A stretch of 64,000 bases of DNA from Candidatus Poseidonia sp. (lineage in GTDB: Archaea; Thermoplasmatota; Poseidoniia; Poseidoniales; Poseidoniaceae): assembly GCA_030829545.1 (NCBI GenBank), contig JAURAI010000001.1, forward strand, positions 1-64,000. Direction: 5' to 3'. Below the pieces are notes generated by a model. The model had not been told where the DNA came from and ran no database searches. It saw only the letters and a list, made by a program, of their open reading frames with translations. The stretch's first letter is position 1, and each line of letters begins with the position of its first letter. The position numbers and the translations under genes were made by a program. Of this stretch, positions 54,792 through 63,084 are shown piece by piece.

Positions 54792-56074
54792 TATGAAGAA
54801 ATCGCTGCCTTTTCTTGCGCTTGAACTTCGCGTTCGTTGTCGTTAGCAAAGGATTCATGGCCGCCTTGCCGTCGAACGCGTTTCCATTGCTCCCCGATGG
54901 CCTTTGCCTCATCCGAGGGTTCCCAATGGTCTCGTTTCAACGCAGGACGGAAGGGGAGACGACGCACTCCGCGCCCCATCGCCTTGTCATCTTTGACCAG
55001 CATGAATGGACTCACGATGCGGTAGAGAAGCCGTTTGAACGAGGTGGGGCGAAATAATTTACCAATCCAAATCAAGCCGTCGCCTCGCTTGTTTTGATCC
55101 TTCATCCATGCCTTGCACATCCGCTTGAACATCCGATCTCCCACCCGGTTCATCAACCAACGATTGGCGACGCTGGTACGAACATAGGGCATCAAATGGC
55201 GGCGGACGTCTTGCTCATAGTCACCCTCACCCAGTATATCACGGGCTGCGAGTACGCCTGACCAAACCGCCATCCGCATTCCAAAGCCCCACATGAAATC
55301 CTGCAATCCACCGGATTCACCGACGTAATATCGACCGTCTTGTTTGTAATGCTGATTGATTGTAAAATCACCTTTTCCGCCCACGCGTTTGATGGGTTGA
55401 CGGTTTAGATTTGGATAATGCGTTTCATACCACGCAATGGTCTCGTTGAGGAAACGCTCGCTCTTTCGCTGCTTTCGCCACAAACAGGTGCAAATCAAGC
55501 CGACCCCCTCGATGATGATGAGATATGAATAGGACCCAGGTGCTAATTTATCGTTCAATTGAAAGGCGATATGATTGGGATGATCCGTTTTGAAAATCTC
55601 CCCATAAGCCACTGCCGAGGTTCCTTTGGGGCCGCAAGCAATGATCGTGCAGTCTTCTTCGTTGACGCGAGAGCCGTAATGAATCGTTGCGCCAGCTTCA
55701 ATCGCCTGTCGCTTGAAGCCTTGGTCAATGGCATCGTCCGAAGTGCCTCGCTCTACGATTCGGTAAGCTACGCCCGAAGTTCTCGCTTGGGTGATGACGT
55801 CATCGGGGTGGATGAGGTCAACGGTATCGAAGGTGGTGGCTTTGAAACTTGATGGTGCTAGGCCCCATTCATTGAGTTGGTCAAAAAAATCATCATCCAT
55901 GCTCCAGTTTTCCAAGGCTTGGAAATCCCCGTCAAAGCGAGCACCTGAATCCTGGCGAATGTCATGGACGTGGACCTCACGACCAGCTCTTGCGAGAAGG
56001 GTTGCTGCGGCCAGCCCGGACAGACCTGCGCCCATGATGTGGACAGGAGGGTGTTGGCTTGGAGCCTCGGCCAT
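54791..56074 (-). CDS. Geranylgeranyl-reductase-like FAD oxidoreductase
   Basis: 427 residues from ATG 56074 (MAEAPSQHPPVHIMGAG); the frame is open further up but that part lies in the opposite promoter region of moaE. Has the dinucleotide motif MGAGLSGLAAATLLARAG, TIIACGPKG in the mid part and GGLQDFMWGFGMRMAVWSG near the end, the GGR-family pattern (GDAAG..P..GEGI replaced here by a related form). Such enzymes saturate isoprenoid chains of archaeal lipids or chlorophyll-type side chains. First gene of an operon; divergent from moaE with a 51-bp gap. Confidence 0.75.
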   Translation of the reverse strand: MAEAPSQHPPVHIMGAGLSGLAAATLLARAGREVHVHDIRQDSGARFDGDFQALENWSMDDDFFDQLNEWGLAPSSFKATTFDTVDLIHPDDVITQARTSGVAYRIVERGTSDDAIDQGFKRQAIEAGATIHYGSRVNEEDCTIIACGPKGTSAVAYGEIFKTDHPNHIAFQLNDKLAPGSYSYLIIIEGVGLICTCLWRKQRKSERFLNETIAWYETHYPNLNRQPIKRVGGKGDFTINQHYKQDGRYYVGESGGLQDFMWGFGMRMAVWSGVLAARDILGEGDYEQDVRRHLMPYVRTSVANRWLMNRVGDRMFKRMCKAWMKDQNKRGDGLIWIGKLFRPTSFKRLLYRIVSPFMLVKDDKAMGRGVRRLPFRPALKRDHWEPSDEAKAIGEQWKRVRRQGGHESFANDNEREVQAQEKAAISS

Positions 56075-56125
56075 GGTAAGCCATGGAGGCGTGAGGTTTG
56101 AATGATGTGTTCTCGTCGTGTGACC

Positions 56126-56551
56126 ATGTCCGAGCGCATCGTGGTTGAGGAAGCACGAACCGTGCTCGACCCTGATGCCCTGCTTGGGCAACTCAACACC
56201 GAGGGCTGTGGAGCCGTGGTGAGTTTTGTCGGGCTTACCCGTGGCATCGATAACGGGACAGAGATTCTTCGTCTGGAATTTGATGCATGGCATGAGCAAT
56301 TACGCCCGGTCTTGCTCGACCTTGCAACCGTTGCGACAGCAACCTACGGGCTTCATGGAGTAGCAATGGCTCATCGCACGGGTGCGGTTGGGCCAGGAGA
56401 ACCCATCGTCGCCATCCATGTTGCCAGTCCACATCGCAAAGAAGCGTTTGAAGCATGTTCGTGGCTCATTGATGAATTGAAGCGTCAGGCGCCTATTTGG
56501 AAGAAAGAAGTCACACCGTTAGGTACGACATGGAAAGAGGGGTTAGGATGA
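56126..56551 (+). CDS. moaE: Molybdopterin synthase large subunit
   Basis: 141 residues from ATG 56126 (an ATG 8 codons earlier also possible). MoaE motifs: GAVVSFVGLTRG, HRTGAVGPGE, VASPHRKEAF and PIWKKE, which holds the catalytic Lys region. With MoaD it inserts sulfur into cyclic pyranopterin monophosphate. The stop overlaps moaC (ATGA). MoaD is not in this window. Confidence 0.92.
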   Translation: MSERIVVEEARTVLDPDALLGQLNTEGCGAVVSFVGLTRGIDNGTEILRLEFDAWHEQLRPVLLDLATVATATYGLHGVAMAHRTGAVGPGEPIVAIHVASPHRKEAFEACSWLIDELKRQAPIWKKEVTPLGTTWKEGLG

Positions 56552-57009
56552 ACAAAACAAGCATCGAAGGAATCGTTGAAATCGGAAAGAAACCAATCGT
56601 CGAGCGAAGGGCGAGAGCAAAAGGAAGGCTTTGCCTGCAGGCCTCCACCAAGCAAGCCATTGTGAACGGAGAAATCACGAAGGGAAATGTCTTGGAAGCC
56701 TCAACCATTGCAGCCATTCAGGCTGTTAAAGAGACACCACGCATTATCCCACATTGTCATCCAATTCCTCTGGAAGGAACGAAGGTCGAATGGACATGGG
56801 AGGGCAATGACCTCTGGTGTCATGTTCAGGTGTCTGCCCACTACAAGACAGGCATTGAGATGGAAGCACTCACTGGTGTCGCAGCAGGCCTCCTGTGTGC
56901 CTTTGACATGGTGAAATCATTGGAAAAGGATCGTGACGGACAATACCCTGCCGCCATGCTCACAGACCTCTGTGTGGTTGAGAAATTCAAAGGCCCATCA
57001 ACCGTTTGA
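56548..57009 (+). CDS. moaC: Cyclic pyranopterin monophosphate synthase
   Basis: 153 residues from ATG 56548, overlapping the moaE stop. MoaC signatures: PHCHPIPL, KTGIEMEALTGVAAGLL and a late DLCVVEKFKG. It completes the first step of molybdenum cofactor synthesis with MoaA. Frames starting earlier lie inside moaE and are not used. Confidence 0.92.
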   Translation: MNKTSIEGIVEIGKKPIVERRARAKGRLCLQASTKQAIVNGEITKGNVLEASTIAAIQAVKETPRIIPHCHPIPLEGTKVEWTWEGNDLWCHVQVSAHYKTGIEMEALTGVAAGLLCAFDMVKSLEKDRDGQYPAAMLTDLCVVEKFKGPSTV

Positions 57010-57012
57010 TTC

Positions 57013-58002
57013 ATGGCATTGCCGCGAGTCCCTGCGTGTATGGGCATGACCACGGACCTATCACACCATTTCCTTGAAGCGGTTGACCAAGCCGCTATTG
57101 CAAGCGCTGCATGGCGCGGCAAGGGTGACAAAAATGCAGCCGATGATGCTGCGGTTGAAGCCATGCGTCGTACCTTTGACGCAGTGCCTTTCGACGGAAG
57201 GGTGGCCATTGGCGAGGGAGAACGTGACGAAGCCCCCATGCTGTACATCGGTGAGCCCTTGGGCTCGATGATTGGACAGGAAGGAGCTCCCAAGATCGAT
57301 ATTGCCGTCGACCCTTTGGAATGCACCAATAATTGTGCCGACAATACTCCCAATTCCATTGCAGTACTTGCAGCAGCCCCGCGAGGAACCTTGCTGCATG
57401 CACCCGATTGTTACATGGACAAACTGGCAACTGGGCCACTCTTGGCTGACCATGTTTCCCTTGACGGTGGAGCAACGTACAACATCGAACAAGCCATGCA
57501 TGTTCTTGATTGCAACGCTGAAGATGTTCGTATCGTCGCCTTGGACCGTGAGCGACATCACGACTTGTTCAAGGAAATTCGAGCAACGGGTGCTCAACTC
57601 CACCTCATGGGAGACGGTGATGTATCAGGCGCTATCTGGGCAGCCAAGACCGATGGACCCTATGACATGCTCATGGGAATTGGAGCAGCGCCCGAGGGCG
57701 TTATTTCGGCAACTGCGATTCGTGGCCTCGGCGGACTCTTTGAAGGCCGTCTTGTGTTTCGTTCCGATGAGGAAGAAGCACGTGCAGAAACGATGGTCAA
57801 CGATGACCTCACTCGTTTGTGGAAAGCGCATGACCTCTGCCAGAGTGAGGATGCTATTTTCGCTGCATCCGGTGTTTGCGATGGCTACCTTCCTGGAGCC
57901 CTCATTGGTGAAAGTACGACAACGACCTTCAACGAATTGATTGACGTCAGCCGAAAAACCGTGATTCAAAACGAAGAAGTTCGCCCCCGGACTGTGGCAT
58001 AG
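57013..58002 (+). CDS. glpX: Fructose-1,6-bisphosphatase class II (GlpX-like)
   Basis: 329 residues. The family motifs are GEGERDEAPMLYIGE (metal site) and IDIAVDPLECTNNCA, where the family normally has DPLEGT or DPIEGT, then HAPDCYMDKLATGP. Hydrolyses fructose 1,6-bisphosphate to fructose 6-phosphate for gluconeogenesis. Starts 3 bp after moaC, so it is in the same transcript; Met at 57046 (MTTDLSHH) is an alternative start. The Gly to Cys change in the active-site loop is unusual but may be tolerated. Confidence 0.88.
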   Translation: MALPRVPACMGMTTDLSHHFLEAVDQAAIASAAWRGKGDKNAADDAAVEAMRRTFDAVPFDGRVAIGEGERDEAPMLYIGEPLGSMIGQEGAPKIDIAVDPLECTNNCADNTPNSIAVLAAAPRGTLLHAPDCYMDKLATGPLLADHVSLDGGATYNIEQAMHVLDCNAEDVRIVALDRERHHDLFKEIRATGAQLHLMGDGDVSGAIWAAKTDGPYDMLMGIGAAPEGVISATAIRGLGGLFEGRLVFRSDEEEARAETMVNDDLTRLWKAHDLCQSEDAIFAASGVCDGYLPGALIGESTTTTFNELIDVSRKTVIQNEEVRPRTVA

Positions 58003-58014
58003 AGGGTCGGAATC

Positions 58015-58638
58015 ATGGCACAACAACTCCGCATCGATGTCCGTTTACCAGAAGGACATTGGGCGGGTGATGTGACTCGTATTCATCCGAAGGCAACCTT
58101 GCGGATTGAACAACACATGCCCTTGGGAAAAGGTCGGGGGACGGCTCGATGCTGGGCGAACGTACCGCTTGACGAAACGATTACCGCCCACGACGGAATC
58201 GACAGACTTACACCCCTTGAAGACGGTTATTTCAACGTCGACATCTCTGCGGGCGGAGGTGGCTTTCTTCGTCCGCTCATTGACTTAGGCGTCGTTCCAC
58301 GAACTCCCTTTGAGGTGCGGGACGGATGGGTTGAATGGACGGTTGAAGGACACCGAGAACAGATGCGGGACCTGATCAATCGCTTCCGTTCTGATGAAAT
58401 CCCTCATCGTCTGTTATCGACGAGGAGTACGGGTCCACGACTCCTCACTCCACGTCAACGTGAGGTCTTTGAGGCAGCCTCTCGAGAAGGGTACTGGGAT
58501 GTACCTCGTCGCATCAATTTGACGGAATTAGCCGGTCTGCTGAACATTGCGAAATCGACCCTCTCAAATCAACTCCAGCGCATTGAATCAGCGGTGTTTC
58601 ATGCCTTTACGGACGAGATTCGTCGGCAAAGCCCCTAA
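58015..58638 (+). CDS. Bacterio-opsin-activator-type HTH regulator (HTH_10)
   Basis: 207 residues. An N-terminal beta-rich domain (about 1-125) of unknown fold is followed by the HTH_10 signature: LTPRQREVFEAASREGYWDVP, then INLTELAGLLNIAKSTLSNQ and LQRIESAVF (given in parts). This archaeal family includes Bat-like activators. It ends right at a twin palindrome that fronts the BoxB-like gene, so it may regulate that gene. Same strand, 12 bp after glpX. Confidence 0.85.
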   Translation: MAQQLRIDVRLPEGHWAGDVTRIHPKATLRIEQHMPLGKGRGTARCWANVPLDETITAHDGIDRLTPLEDGYFNVDISAGGGGFLRPLIDLGVVPRTPFEVRDGWVEWTVEGHREQMRDLINRFRSDEIPHRLLSTRSTGPRLLTPRQREVFEAASREGYWDVPRRINLTELAGLLNIAKSTLSNQLQRIESAVFHAFTDEIRRQSP

Positions 58639-58673
58639 CATGTTCAGGCGAACATGTTCGTAAAGGGTATAAG
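58637..58673 (+). promoter_or_regulatory. Twin palindrome plus TATA box before the BoxB-like gene
   Basis: AACATGTTC (58637-58645) and CGAACATGTTCG (58649-58660, a perfect 12-bp palindrome) are spaced about 13 bp centre to centre. A TATA-like TATAAGG begins at 58668, 29 bp before the ATG at 58697, so the transcript is probably leaderless. The palindromes lie just upstream of the BRE/TATA, the place expected for an activator or repressor of a dimeric kind. The adjacent HTH_10 protein is the obvious candidate. Confidence 0.6.
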
Positions 58674-58696
58674 GAGGTCGCCGACTACACTGTATC

Positions 58697-59857
58697 ATGG
58701 ACAACCTTCCGAAGACCTGGGATGACTGGATTGAAAACTTCAAAGCCTGGCAAGACAACGTCGGCTACAAGCGTGAGTGGATGGGCGATTTTGACCTCTC
58801 CATCCAATTCGACTGGGAACGCGCTGGCGATGTCATCGAGTACGGTGACTACACAGGACGTGCCAAGTGGGAACGGTCACTCCAGGTTCCACACCAAAGC
58901 ATGAGAGACGCCCTCGTGAGCATGATCACAGTTCAAGGCGATACCGAATTCGCATCAGTCGAGCAACAGCGACACCTGTTGGCGACCGCACCAACCGATT
59001 ATGACCGCTACGCAGCAGCTCGTATCATGGCCGAAGAACAACGCCACGGATGGCAAATGGCCTACCTCCTCATGACCTACTTCGGCCAACAAGGACGACG
59101 TGAGGCGCAAAAACTCCTTGAACGTAACGCTCAGGACGGAGACCGACTCCTCGGCGCCTTCAACCGCCCCATGCCGCACTGGCTCGACTTCTTCTGCTAC
59201 ACCATGTTTGTTGACCGTGATGGCAAATTCCAACTCGGCATGCTCTCAACATCTGCCTTCAAGCCACTTGCTGCTAGCATGGGACCCATGCTCAAGGAGG
59301 AATCCTTCCACCTTGGTACTGGCTCCAACGGACTGCGCCGTATCATCAAGGCAGGTGTGATCCCCCTTGACATGCTACAGCGCTACATCAACAAGTGGGT
59401 GTCCACAGCACACGACCTCTTTGGGGTTGACGAATCTTCATCGGCGCACTGGGCCTATGTTTGGGGAATCAAAGGGCGCTGGGATGAGCGAAAGAAACTC
59501 GAAGCTGACCTCGAAGTATCCAAAGAAACACTCAACGAAGAAGCCCGACAACACTACCACGATGAGATTGTCCTCGAAGTAGAGAAACTCAACGGTTACC
59601 TTCCAGAAGGCAGTACCAAGCTCTACGTCCCGCACGAGAATTTCCACCGTGAAATTGGCCACTTCAAGCGTCAACGCATGACCGTTGAAGGCGTGGCTTT
59701 CGAGGGCGATGATGCTGCATGGGAGACCTACATGCACAATCACTTCCCAACCGCTCAGGACGAAGAAGACCTCAAGGCATTGTTCGAGCAACAATGGGTG
59801 GCTGAAAAGCCGTTGACTGCTCGCCAACTTGCCTCCGGCATTGGTGCAAGCGCCTGA
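58697..59857 (+). CDS. BoxB/PaaA-family diiron acyl-CoA epoxidase
   Basis: 386 residues. Ferritin-like four-helix bundle with the two metal motifs AEEQRH (Glu114, His117) and EESFH (Glu201/202, His205). Stretches such as VQGDTEFASVEQQRHL, DRDGKFQL, LFGVDESSSAHWAY and GIKGRWDE resemble benzoyl-CoA 2,3-epoxidase (BoxB) more than phenylacetyl-CoA epoxidase (PaaA). It would add one oxygen atom to the ring of an aromatic CoA ester. Shorter than bacterial BoxB (about 470). A reductase partner could be the CysJ-like protein at 42874. Downstream neighbours (dehydrogenase, isomerase, aldehyde dehydrogenase) fit such a route. Substrate not proven. Confidence 0.85.
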   Translation: MDNLPKTWDDWIENFKAWQDNVGYKREWMGDFDLSIQFDWERAGDVIEYGDYTGRAKWERSLQVPHQSMRDALVSMITVQGDTEFASVEQQRHLLATAPTDYDRYAAARIMAEEQRHGWQMAYLLMTYFGQQGRREAQKLLERNAQDGDRLLGAFNRPMPHWLDFFCYTMFVDRDGKFQLGMLSTSAFKPLAASMGPMLKEESFHLGTGSNGLRRIIKAGVIPLDMLQRYINKWVSTAHDLFGVDESSSAHWAYVWGIKGRWDERKKLEADLEVSKETLNEEARQHYHDEIVLEVEKLNGYLPEGSTKLYVPHENFHREIGHFKRQRMTVEGVAFEGDDAAWETYMHNHFPTAQDEEDLKALFEQQWVAEKPLTARQLASGIGASA

Positions 59858-59879
59858 TGCTCATTTGAGTTGATGTGTG

Positions 59880-60416
59880 ATGATTCCGGTTGCTCTTTAC
59901 GGCGTTGACGCTGCGATGTGCGAGCGCTTCTATGAGGCCCTTCCCCAATTGGTGAAGGATGCCTATGAAGACCAGGCGTACATCGAATCACTCTACGCCA
60001 TTGAAACCAAGCACTCTATTGACCACGTCCGAATTGCTGACGTCTGGTCCGACCGCGCCCCCTTTGCATGGCCGGAAGATGTTGTGAACGAGGTAGAAAT
60101 GGTCCTTCGGACCACGAATTATCCCGACGTCGCTTTGCTTGAACATTTGATGACACTGGACGATGTGGATGCCCAACGTATCTCTGAGTGGATGCACTTT
60201 TCGACCAACCTCTTTCCAATCTACTCTCAAAAAGCCTGTGAAACACTGGGCCGCATGGGTTTGGAAACACCCTACAAGCCCAAGGACATCGCTAGTTACG
60301 GCCTCTATGTGAGCAGAATTGAAGGCCTCAAACTCCACGCCCCTGCTGCTGGACTTCCTGAAATCGGGCTTCCCCGAACAAGGATGTTGCAGTTGGGCTT
60401 GGAGCGATTCGAATGA
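59880..60416 (+). CDS. Unknown soluble protein, possible partner in the BoxB-like cluster
   Basis: 178 residues from ATG 59880 (GTG at 59877 also in frame). Mostly helical, acidic, no motif known to me. Segments WSDRAPFAWPEDV, SEWMHFSTNLFPIYSQKACE and a late GLPRTRMLQLGLERFE. Lies 22 bp after the epoxidase and overlaps the transporter start (ATGA), so it is in the same operon. Could be a small accessory subunit, but there is no direct sign. Confidence 0.7.
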   Translation: MIPVALYGVDAAMCERFYEALPQLVKDAYEDQAYIESLYAIETKHSIDHVRIADVWSDRAPFAWPEDVVNEVEMVLRTTNYPDVALLEHLMTLDDVDAQRISEWMHFSTNLFPIYSQKACETLGRMGLETPYKPKDIASYGLYVSRIEGLKLHAPAAGLPEIGLPRTRMLQLGLERFE

Positions 60417-61336
60417 AGCATGCAAGCCTTCACTTCAAACTTGTCTTGGTCGCTGCCATTTGGGGATTAGGCTGGCCCGCTGGGCGTGTTGTGGCGGCAG
60501 ATGTACCACCCGTCACCGCAGCATGGATTCGTTATGTGATGGTCGTGGTTCTGTTTCTGGCCTATCTCAAATGGTCAAAACAATGGATCTTGCCCTCTCG
60601 GATGCAATGGCGCCAAATCACTTGGATTGGTTTTTTCTCAACCTTTCTCTACCAAGTTCTTTTCATGTACGGGATGGGTTACACAGCTGCTGGTGATGCA
60701 TCGCTCATGATCACTTTTAATCCGCTTTTTACCGCCATTTTAGCCATCTTTTTCCTCAACGAAGCAATGACCCGACGCTTGTTCGGAGGGTTGCTCATGG
60801 CATTGGCCGGAGTAGCAATTCTCTTTCTGGCCTCGCCGAATACCGATATTCCATCCATGGAGCGGTGGATTGGTAATGCCTTCATCGCCGGTGCAGCACT
60901 TGCTTGGGCAAGTTCAACCATTCTCATGAAGAAGGTCATGACCAATGTTCCCGATGACGCTGACGCACCGCTCAGTCCGCTTCATCTCACGGTATGGTCT
61001 TCGGTGGTAGGCTTCCTGATTCTCACGCCGTGGGCGGGATATGAAACTTACAACCTTGGATTTGATGCACCGAGCCAAGGAGCGTGGTTGGGCATTGTCT
61101 TCCTCGCTGTATTTTCAACCGTTCTAGCCTATGTGTGGTTTGCGGACGGTATCCACACCATTGGGGCAGGTAAGTCTGCCTTCTACGTCTACCTGGTTCC
61201 ACCCTTTGGAATTTTGAGCGGTTGGCTTCTTCTTGACGAGAAACTCGGCTCTTCGCTCCTGCTGGCCTTTTCCCTGATTGTTGGTGGCGTCATGTTAGCT
61301 CAACGAAACAACATCTCTGGCGAGCAAGCATCATGA
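60413..61336 (+). CDS. EamA-family (DMT) membrane transporter
   Basis: 307 residues, ten hydrophobic helices in two repeats of five. Typical spots are AAIWGLGWPAGRVVA at the start, TFNPLFTAILAIFFLNEAM in the first half and PPFGILSGWLLLDEKLGS in the second. Exporter or importer of small metabolites; substrate unknown. Begins inside the stop codon of the preceding gene and is followed 22 bp later by the dehydrogenase, so uptake or efflux of an acid used by the pathway is a fair guess. Confidence 0.88.
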   Translation: MKHASLHFKLVLVAAIWGLGWPAGRVVAADVPPVTAAWIRYVMVVVLFLAYLKWSKQWILPSRMQWRQITWIGFFSTFLYQVLFMYGMGYTAAGDASLMITFNPLFTAILAIFFLNEAMTRRLFGGLLMALAGVAILFLASPNTDIPSMERWIGNAFIAGAALAWASSTILMKKVMTNVPDDADAPLSPLHLTVWSSVVGFLILTPWAGYETYNLGFDAPSQGAWLGIVFLAVFSTVLAYVWFADGIHTIGAGKSAFYVYLVPPFGILSGWLLLDEKLGSSLLLAFSLIVGGVMLAQRNNISGEQAS

Positions 61337-61358
61337 AGGTGGAGAACCTCGCCGATGC

Positions 61359-62243
61359 ATGGCGATTGAACGCGTTGCAGTGATTGGCGCTGGTACAATG
61401 GGAGCCGGTATCGCCCAAGTCTGTGCTCAGGCCGGTTGGGCGACACGGCTCTACGATGCATTTCCTGAAGGACTTGAGCGTGGCATGCAGCGTATTGATG
61501 CTTTTTGGGACAAAGGCATTGCCCGTGGAAAAACAAGTGCTGAACAAAAAGCCGAATGGAGTTCAAACCTAGAGGCTGTCAGCGACCTTGCACAGGCAGT
61601 AAGTGATGCGGACCTTGTGATTGAAGCAGTTCCTGAAATCCCCGACCTCAAGCATTCTATTTTCGCTCAACTCGACACACTCGTCCCGAGCCATTGCGTG
61701 CTCGGAACAAATACCTCCTCTCTTTCTATTGCCGACATAGCTGCTGCTACCTCACGACCCGAACAGGTGATTGGTATGCATTTCTTCAATCCAGTCCCGA
61801 TCATGAAATTGCTTGAATTGGTTCGCCATGAACGCACGAGTGAAGCAACGATTGCCCTTGCTGAACAAGCAGGTGAGGCCATGGGAAAAACAACAATTTT
61901 GGTGAAGGATATTCCAGGGTTTGCAACCAGTCGTCTCGGAGTGGTCTTGGGCAATGAAGCCATCCGTATGCTTGCAGACGGCGTGGCGAGTGCGAAAGAT
62001 ATCGATACCGCCATGGTGCTGGGGTATAAGCATCCAATGGGACCCCTCGCCCTAACCGATTTGGTTGGATTGGACGTACGGCGTGACATATTGAAGAATT
62101 TGCAAGCCTCCTTCAACGACGACGCCTATGCACCACACCCACTCTTGGAGCGTCTGGTCGCCGAGGGTAGACTGGGTAAGAAAACTGGCAAGGGCATTTA
62201 CGACTGGTCCAGCGGAGAAGCGAAAGAGACAACGCTGGATTGA
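61359..62243 (+). CDS. 3-hydroxyacyl-CoA dehydrogenase (HBD/PaaH type)
   Basis: 294 residues, the length of the single-domain form. NAD-binding motif VAVIGAGTMGAGIAQV, the catalytic His region HFFNPVPIMKLLELV, and a C-terminal domain with KHPMGPLALTDLVGLD. Oxidises 3-hydroxyacyl-CoA to 3-oxoacyl-CoA with NAD. It works after an enoyl-CoA hydratase such as that at 53901, in beta-oxidation or the lower part of aromatic-acid degradation. Confidence 0.93.
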   Translation: MAIERVAVIGAGTMGAGIAQVCAQAGWATRLYDAFPEGLERGMQRIDAFWDKGIARGKTSAEQKAEWSSNLEAVSDLAQAVSDADLVIEAVPEIPDLKHSIFAQLDTLVPSHCVLGTNTSSLSIADIAAATSRPEQVIGMHFFNPVPIMKLLELVRHERTSEATIALAEQAGEAMGKTTILVKDIPGFATSRLGVVLGNEAIRMLADGVASAKDIDTAMVLGYKHPMGPLALTDLVGLDVRRDILKNLQASFNDDAYAPHPLLERLVAEGRLGKKTGKGIYDWSSGEAKETTLD

Positions 62244-62262
62244 ATTTCTACGATAGCATGAA

Positions 62263-63084
62263 ATGGTTTTACTCAGCGGTATCGGCATGCAAGATGGAAG
62301 TATGTGGCCGCAAAACGCGGGTCAAACCGTACAGATGAGCCCCGCCTCATCCAACGTCACCATAAGCAATCCACAGAAAGGGCCCAAAGTCCCGATGACC
62401 ATCGCAGCAGTACTTGTGGTGATTGGATTGGTTGGATTTTTGGTTGCGGCAGTGGTAGGCGCTTCAATCGAGGATACATTCAACAATCTCTCCACCAAAG
62501 AGTACACTCAAGCCGTGGGTGATAACATCACCCTTGGTTATGACGACCCCGACAGCCTTGGTGAAGAAGGATGATACCTCCTCATAGAAGGCGACCCGAA
62601 TACCGATGCTGACGGTAACGGGCAAGCCGATGCTTGTGATGGCCTCAATTTCACCATTGTATTGGAAAACAGCACGGCCTCAAATGAGAGTGGCAATGAT
62701 ATTGATATTGGGGTCGCTCGATTTGATTGCGACATCCGTGGTGACAACAGCGAAGAAGCGTATTTCGACATTGAAAACCATATCATCATCGCACGCGTAT
62801 GTTACACCATCGGTGATGAAGATGGCGTGACCGAACACGATTGCAAAACCGGCGACCGCATTCATTTCAGCAACGATGGAGGTGTTAACATGTCCATTGT
62901 GGACCTTGACAAAATGTACGAGCCCTTTGTTGAGGAGCTCATCGTCGACGGAGTTGTTTCAGCCATCTCATTCGCTGCGGGATGTTGCTCAATCTGCGGT
63001 GGCGTCGTGGCGCTCTTCGTCGGTTTGATGCGTGTTGGTGGAAAGAAAACGCCGGAGCAGAACATCCGCTTCGAAGTGCAATAA
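62263..63084 (+). pseudogene. Two-helix membrane protein interrupted by an in-frame TGA
   Basis: One frame runs from ATG 62263 to a TGA at 62572-62574 and then continues without shift to the stop at 63084. Before the stop: a Pro/Asn-rich start, one hydrophobic helix (about 45-68) and an extracellular part. After it the text YLLIEGDPNTDADGNGQADACD continues the same domain, with DxDxDG-like acidic loops and later C-x-C/GG helix near the end (FAAGCCSICGGVVALFVGLM). Without the TGA the product has 273 residues. TGG (Trp) to TGA is the simplest change (GWYLLIEG). It may be a mutation, a sequencing/assembly error, or readthrough. Function unknown. Confidence 0.7.

Noticed and set aside
58649-58660. 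CGAACATGTTCG looked like a LexA/DinR box.
   Set aside because: That box has four bases between GAAC and GTTC; here there are two, and no LexA-like gene is near.
62572-62574. TGA as a selenocysteine codon.
   Set aside because: I see no reason for Sec at this place: the text suggests Trp, there is no redox motif, and no recoding element is visible.
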